A DNA stretch of 64,000 bases from positions 92,775,001 through 92,839,000 of the forward strand of contig NC_091124.1 of the NCBI RefSeq assembly GCF_040183065.1, given 5' to 3'. Shown piece after piece: positions 58,291 through 64,000 of this stretch. The stretch is from Periplaneta americana. Its lineage: Eukaryota > Arthropoda > Insecta > Blattodea > Blattidae. Position 1 is the stretch's first letter. The number at the start of each line of letters is the position of its first letter. Position numbers and translations under genes: made by a program. Below the pieces are notes generated by a model. It was not told the origin of the DNA. It saw nothing but the letters and a program-made list of their open reading frames with translations, and did not search any database.

Positions 58291-58377
58291 CACAAGCCAC
58301 CACCGCTGCTTCAGTTAAGACCAGGACTCTACAACCTTTCATCAGGAAAGTTGCGGCTTCAATCACTTCCAGCACGT
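58291..58377 (+). other. Possible coding exon, unrecognised
   Basis: The frame VSAQATTAASVKTRTLQPFI then RKVAASITSST ends at a consensus donor GTAAGT (58378). It is basic and Ser/Thr-rich, like a mitochondrial targeting peptide. The upstream AG lies in a poor acceptor context. If the donor is not used, the same frame has a TAA and then continues GHFNELEAAQIVKHVHRNCS to a second donor-like GTATGA at about 58482. Could also be part of a repeat. Confidence 0.25.
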
Positions 58378-58713
58378 AAGTAGGACACTTTAACGAGTTG
58401 GAAGCTGCACAGATTGTGAAGCATGTTCATCGGAATTGTTCATTGCCGCGAACCGGTGCACAACCAATCCCATTTATTAAGGTATGAAGTGGGGAATCTT
58501 ATTAGCATGATCGGTTCCTCGTTAAAGATATCGTCAACATTATAATCTTTGGTTTCAATTGCAAGTATATAGTAAACATATTTTCACTATCTTCAGTTTA
58601 CAATATTCTGGAGTAGTTATTGGGGATTTAATCCTTACTTCCAGAACAGATGTTATCTGCATATCATAGTTTAAATATCAAAAGTATTCATTACAGCAGT
58701 ACTATTTTTAATA

Positions 58714-59471
58714 CAGGGTGATTAACGAGGATTTACCGTCATTTACGGAGCTTATTTCCGAAGACATTCTGAGCAAAAAATGTCATATAAACATTTGTCC
58801 TAATCTCAATATTTTCAGAGTTACACTAATTTCAAGTTGTTTGTAAAATACCTTTTTTTTTTCTTTAGTTTTAAGGATAAAAGAATATTACAAATAGCGA
58901 ATGAACTATTCAGGAATATCATTTCTTTAATTGGTTAGTGTTCTGAAGCTAAAAATGGGTTGTCAGTTGCTTTGTACAGATTCTGTTTTTCAATTTTTAA
59001 TTAAAAATTACATCATTTTTACGCAATTATCATAAAAATTGTTACAAATCATACGATTTTACGAACTTGATTCTTTACAGTTTAATTATGAATCCTAAAG
59101 TACAGTCTTGAAGAATTTACAAGAGTGGCGTGATTTGTAACAATTATGTGATAAATGCGTAAGAAAATATAATTTTGTAGTTAAAAATCGAAAAAAAAAA
59201 TCTGTACGAAGCAACTACGGAATTCACAACATATTTTTAGCTTCAGAATACTAGCTAATTAAATAAATGAAACTCCTGAATAGTTCATTCTTTATCTGTA
59301 ATATTACTTTACCCTTAAAACTTAAGAATAATGATATTTTGATAACAACTTCAAATTAGTGTAACTCTGAAAATATTGAGATTAGGACAAATGTTTATAT
59401 GATATTTTTTGCTCAGAATGTCTTCAGAAATAACCTCCGTAAGGCAAGGTAAATCCTCGTGAATCATTCTA
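58714..59471. mobile_element. 758-bp full-length palindromic MITE, TA target
   Basis: The left half from CAGGGTGATTAACGAGG is mirrored by the right half ending CCTCGTGAATCATTCTA, with high similarity over arms of about 350 bp (shared CAGAGTTACACTAATTT and GTCCTAATCTCAATATTTTC blocks). TA flanks both ends. It contains no coding sequence. Tc1/mariner-type by target and CAGGG end. Confidence 0.85.
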
Positions 59472-59474
59472 TAA

Positions 59475-60770
59475 AAATAATAAAGTTCACAATATATGTA
59501 AAGTCAGGTTGTGATCACTACACTTGTCAATACACCCGATGATAGATGATTCAAACTCGGCCGGATGAGATAAAATTATTTAGCATGGTTTCCTTCAGAA
59601 GAGAAGTAAAGACATATCACAAATTTAGGGTAAATAAAATCAGTTTCTGAATGAAAAGGCTGCGGGCAAAATTTATCAATTCTCGCCAATGCAAAATTAA
59701 ATTAAAATCATAATCGCCAATGATTCTAGCATCTGGTATAATAAATTCCGCCTTAATGTTATCCTAAGTCCCTAAATCAGAAGTGTAATTCTTCAGAATG
59801 CCAGAATAGCGGTCCAAAACATAAATGGAAGTGCTAGTAACCAAGAGTATGTGAAAATCTAAATCAGTTTCTGTAGTATTGTATTCTATTGACAGAGGGT
59901 ACTGGAAAATAAATGTAATATGCTAAAATTCAACCCTTGAGTCTCTAGCTGAAGATTATATATAATGTCAAAAAAGGTAATAACAGAAAGAGTATCTAAT
60001 CTTACTGTAAAATTGACGAAAAAATATATAATTACAACATATAAATAGAATGGAAGTTAATAGAATAGATCTATTAAAGAATCTCGTAATAAATAGACAA
60101 TTTCAGACAAGGTACAAACTGAACGGGTCAAGTTCGCATCTTGAATACTATGGCGTCGAGAATGACAATGGAGACGACCCGAAAGTACAGAAATTACGTA
60201 ATCTCAAGGCACAACTTTAACACTGTATGGAAGTCACAATCTTAACTTTGTATCCTGTTTAAGGCATGCAAATCTGTGTGTTGTCAGTACGTCTTTGGCA
60301 TCGCATCGGCTACATATCACGGGACTCTTACCATCTGTTTATCTAGTATTAACTTTATAACCAAGTACATTGTGAACTGGAGACCCAAGAAAGAACAAGA
60401 ATTTTATACGTCATCGTCGTCGTCTTCCTAACAAGTATTAGACTGAGTGACCTGTTATGGTCTCAAACTAGAATTTTCAGTCCATCTCTTCTTCGGACGA
60501 CCTAGAGATCGTTTGCCATGCGGATGGTAATGAAACAATGCTTTTGGGAACTTTATACATAACGTTACAAATTACTAAACCCTACCAATAGAAAGATGAG
60601 TGTTCTTTACTGATGTTTTTCAAAGACCGGTCCTATTCACATGCAGCATCAAATGTATGTAAGAACTGATAATGACCAATGTTCTAGTCGGAAATTAAGA
60701 GAGAGTTAGATGAATGAATTTCGAAGTTTTTCTGGTTCTGCGTAGAAGTTGAACATTATATATATACATG
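59475..60770. other. No recognisable gene or repeat
   Basis: AT-rich sequence, with no supported feature. Confidence 0.4.
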
Positions 60771-60780
60771 TGTGTGTATA

Positions 60781-60830
60781 CATACATGCATACATACATA
60801 CATACATACATACATACATACATACATACA
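60781..60830. repeat. (TACA)n microsatellite
   Basis: About twelve TACA units preceded by TG/TA dinucleotides. The MITE at 60829 is inserted at its right edge. Confidence 0.95.
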
Positions 60831-61416
60831 GTGTGAATCGTAAGTAATGTCATTAATTTTAGGGGTTTATTCTTTGAGATATTTCAAACAGAAGACTTTA
60901 ATACAATTTTGCTCGTTTTTTTTTGTTTCATTTTTGAGGTAAAAATTGTTTTATATGAAACATTTCATAGCGTGTTTTGGGAAAGCCACTGATTGAATTC
61001 CCAATATGCTCAGTCAATTTAAGATACCAGTGTATTACGACAATAAATAATTGAAAGAATTTTAGTTTTATCCTTTAAATGTGCAGAAATTTGATCCGAA
61101 CAAATATAGCTTTTCGTTCTGCAAAGGAATTTTATAATGTTACATTTGTTCGGATCAAATTTCTGCACATTTAAAGGACAAAAATATTATTTTTCAACAA
61201 TTTATTATCACATTACACTGCTCTCTTAAGTTGATTGAACATATTGAGAATTCAATCAATGGCTTTCCCAAAACACGCTATGAAATGTTTCATATAAAAC
61301 AATTTTTATCTGGAAAATGAAACAAAAACGAGAAAAATTGTATTAAACTTTTTTTGTTTGAAATATCTCGAAGAATAAATCCCTGAAGTTAATGACATTA
61401 TCTACGGTTCACTCTG
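60829..61416. mobile_element. 588-bp palindromic MITE, TA target
   Basis: CAGTGTGAATCGTAAGTAAT and the inverse ending GGTTCACTCTG form the ends. The arms of about 270 bp share GCGTGTTTTGGGAAAGCCA, TGCAGAAATTTGATCCGAAC and other blocks. TA lies at 60827-60828 and 61417-61418. No coding sequence. Confidence 0.85.
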
Positions 61417-61573
61417 TATATGGTTTAGAAAGTATTTTATAAAATATTATATTAATATTGGGTCAAGATTATTTCTTGAACTATCTGTAAATTTGAAAAG
61501 CAACGGTAGAATGAAGATTTGACAACATTATTATTTAAACCATTGAAATCTGAGATAATTACAGGTTACAAGC

Positions 61574-61825
61574 ATAGGTCAGACGGTAGGTACGTTTGCC
61601 TCCTGATCGGAAGCTGCGGTGGAATTTGACTTTTATTCCCGCTTGGACTGATTAACTGACAAAGTTATTTTCCCCCGAGATTTTCTAACTGTAAGACAAA
61701 TGTCAGGTAATTCCACGTCGGATGTTCGGCTTCATCTCGTCAAATACTACCTCGCTATCACACATTTTATCGATATTAAATAACCTAGTAATTGATACGG
61801 CGTCATTAAATAACCAACTGAAAAA
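61574..61825 (+). repeat. Full-length tRNA-derived SINE
   Basis: The head GGTCAGACGGTAGGTACGTT, then GCCTCCTGATCGGAAGC and a B-box-like TTTATTCCC, is followed by CCGCTTGGACTGATTAACTG, the central AAATGTCAGGTAATTCCACG, CATCTCGTCAAATACTACCT and CTCGCTATCACA, ending AATAACCTAGTAATTGATAC then GGCGTCATTAAATAACCAAC. The 3' block is shared with 40500-40640 in inverse orientation, showing related SINE families with a common 3' end. Confidence 0.8.
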
Positions 61826-61829
61826 AGAT

Positions 61830-62600
61830 AACCCGAACTTGAAAATAATGTGACAGTTAATTAAAATAATGTAAGAATTAAAAGTTTACGGAAATTTTAA
61901 GGAAATTGCAAGATTGCAAGGAACGTCTATGCTCCAATTAAATTAATAAACTGCAATGTAGACTTTCTTTAACACTGTAGCATATTTTATTTGATAGTCA
62001 TGCATATACATAACTCATATACCCAATACTTCTATGACTATTGTGTGGAAATCTTCGAAGCATCAAGTTCATCTTACACTTCCGTTTGCATGGTAGCACA
62101 AGTGACGTCATAATAAATCTTTCATGTCAAGACTTTATCATTTTTCTTTCTTACCTCTCGAAAACATGAAAACAACTCTTAAATTGCCAATATGCGGTAA
62201 CATGTAAGAATTTGTTATGTATGCGTACTTGAAAATTACCCTATTGAAAATAGAAACGTCATATATTTCCAGTCTGATGTTTATGTGCAAATGCTATTAA
62301 AATATTACCTTCACATATATTTACATAAATAGTAAAAATCTATAATACACTTGAGACTTGTTTCTCATTTTAATGTCTATAAAATTTCTACAAATATCAA
62401 GACCTTCAACACGTAAGAAGTATATCGACTTCCAAAATTGGTGTCAAACTTCTTAGTACAGGAGACAGAGTAACACAAATGACAATATTTCATGTTTATA
62501 CATTCAAGAACTCATCCAAGTATAAGGAATTAAAGATACTACCGAAAATGTCGGCAATAATCATTTAATTAGTTGCGGGAATATAATTAAATACGTAGCA
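61830..62600. other. No recognisable gene or repeat
   Basis: AT-rich sequence with no supported feature. Confidence 0.4.
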
Positions 62601-62656
62601 ACAATAGTGTTAGTAATGATAGCAGTAGTAATAACAATGATGATAATAAAATACCC

Positions 62657-62658
<2 letters not shown>

Positions 62659-62709
<51 letters not shown>
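62659..62709. repeat. (AAT)n microsatellite
   Basis: About 17 AAT units immediately before the SINE head at 62713. Confidence 0.95.
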
Positions 62710-62712
62710 TTA

Positions 62713-62930
62713 ACCGAGCGAGTTGGCTCAGATGGTAACGTTTGAGACTCGCATTCGGGAGGTCCCCGATTCAAACCCGTGGCCGGCCAATGCAACTGGA
62801 GTTTTTCATGGTTTCCCTCAGTTTCAAAGGCAAATGTCGGATTGGAAATTTACGTGCCATAATTCACCACAAATATCATAAACATTAATGACAATCTAAA
62901 ATCAGTGGCGTGAACAGAAGCCATCAACTC
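62713..62930 (+). repeat. tRNA-derived SINE copy
   Basis: ACCGAGCGAGTTGGCTCAGA begins a tRNA-like head with A box (TTGGCTCAGATGG) and B box (GATTCAAACCC). The body has GGTTTCCCTCAGTTTC and GCAAATGTCGGATTGG. The head abuts an AAT microsatellite. Confidence 0.75.
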
Positions 62931-63084
62931 GTATAACACATGACAATAGAAACAGGAACTCAACAATATTAAAACGGCCTACTGATAAACCCAAAGATCC
63001 TCCACATACGACATGACCACAGATGTTAAAGCGTGTTTAAATGAACTTAAGAAAAAAAAATGTATCACGCATGGGTGAATCCAA

Positions 63085-63300
63085 AAATGCATATTATAGA
63101 GTGTTAGCTGAAAGGGAAAGAGGCCTTTGGGGAAGCCGATACGTAGATGAGAGGATAATATTAGATTGGTTTGAGGGAAGTGGGATATGATAGTAGGGAT
63201 TGGATTAATCTTGCTCAGGATAGTGATCGATGGCGGGCTTATTTTAGGGCGGCAATGAACATATGGATTTCTTAAAAGCCATTTGCAAGTAAGTAAGAAA
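63085..63300 (+). mobile_element. LINE 3' end
   Basis: One frame contains DSDRWRAYFRAAMNIWIS then a stop, like the C-terminus of a group of insect non-LTR polymerases (LAQDRxxWRxxxxxxMNLxxP). It is followed by a short GTAAGTAAG tail. Upstream AERERGLWGSRYVDERIILD fits the same protein, with a frameshift between. Confidence 0.6.
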
Positions 63301-63447
63301 AAAATAATACATTCATCTCGTTACAGTACACCAAATATAACAGTGTAACAATTTAAGGAGCGAAGGCTATGCAGAACTTTACTATAATTTAAAAAGTCTG
63401 ATGTAATATACACTGTTCATAAATTACCTGTATTAGAAAGTTTCCAG

Positions 63448-63451
<4 letters not shown>

Positions 63452-63524
<73 letters not shown>
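63452..63524. repeat. (AAT)n microsatellite
   Basis: About 24 AAT units. Confidence 0.96.
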
Positions 63525-63525
<1 letters not shown>

Positions 63526-64000
63526 CGAAGAAATGAAACATTTTACGTCTCCTCTTAAATACGAACATTACACAAAGATTAGTAAGAGTTTCTGAAATGT
63601 CATCAATAAGGAACCGGCATCTAACGACATTGATGGAGTGACTCGAATAGACCTAATCTTCGAAAATTTGATCGATAACCATTTAGCCTGCCAAAAATCT
63701 CTCACAAGCATAGACGGAAATAGAACCGTTTCCTTGGGGGGGGGCAAAGCAAAACCATAGAATCCCCATATAACGGGGTTATGGGGGACATCATTTACCT
63801 CCTCCCCCTGTTATAGATTCACCGTGGTACAGTATATCGGAATATGATCATGTAATAAAGGTATATTCCGGGGTATGTTTCTTACAGTGTTACATCCATA
63901 TTCGCGATGTTTCGGACCGACTTGTATAGGGCTTGAACTGTAGGTCTACTACAAATTATAATAAGTTATAACTTAAAACAATCTCCCTATTTTCCTTTCT

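Overview
The window is AT-rich animal nuclear DNA with very low gene density and a dense layer of old, mostly broken transposable elements. The mix of families points to an insect, most likely a cockroach or termite (Blattodea): several tRNA-derived SINEs, mariner-like transposases of the DUF4817 type, Tc1, Tigger, hAT, PIF/Harbinger-like MITEs, Jockey- and RTE-like LINE ends, and a Penelope GIY-YIG fragment. The species call is an inference from repeat style; no database was searched.

Only one host gene can be supported. Two spliced exons on the minus strand (37418-37582, then 34488-34616) encode consecutive parts of the N-terminal half of a PfkB-family sugar/nucleoside kinase. It resembles the pseudouridine-kinase branch, which in animals is often fused to pseudouridine-5'-phosphate glycosidase. 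Both exons have clean splice sites, both are in phase 0, and they join in frame. The rest of the gene was not found. The exon at 37418-37582 is preceded, on the sense strand, by an almost uninterrupted pyrimidine tract of about 2.6 kb (37617-40290). This contains a 54-bp minisatellite and produces long artefactual open frames on both strands.

Layout. 1-2400: an unrecognised decayed coding region, then a tRNA-like SINE. 4200-6000: a DUF4817 mariner pseudogene followed by a CT-rich tract. 6700-12750: LINE ends, a repeat family with a conserved hairpin, a 2.2-kb inverted-repeat element with a near-perfect 8-bp target duplication (8646-10887), a TA microsatellite, and an 0.9-kb TIR element. 13000-20600: SINEs, an hAT element with a perfect 8-bp duplication, a core-less IS630/Tc1-type transposase, an hAT (ZBED/FAM200-like) 3' end, and a cluster of two inverted MITEs around Jockey and mariner remnants beside a CGGBP1-like BED finger. 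22300-27430: mariner pieces, a degenerate 41-bp tandem array, and mariner-type MITEs, one nested in another's terminal repeat. 28700-34450: a three-layer nest (Tc1 containing hAT containing LINE), followed by eight copies of a 154-bp tandem repeat that starts inside the Tc1 transposase 3' end. 34480-40300: the kinase exons and their introns. 40300-48000: SINEs, fold-back elements, a LINE end, the Penelope fragment and a PIF-like palindrome. 48000-64000: sparse, with a 3.1-kb TIR element holding a Tigger remnant and a small MITE, a GC-rich candidate promoter at about 57.4 kb, two long-palindrome MITEs, a full-length SINE, microsatellites and a LINE tail.

All mobile-element genes seen are broken by stops, frameshifts or missing catalytic parts, so no autonomous element is present. 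The most distinctive observations are the giant intronic pyrimidine tract, the transposon-to-satellite conversion at 33-34 kb, the two hAT elements with identical ends but different subterminal palindrome arrays, and the SINE-in-hairpin at 42.6-43.0 kb.
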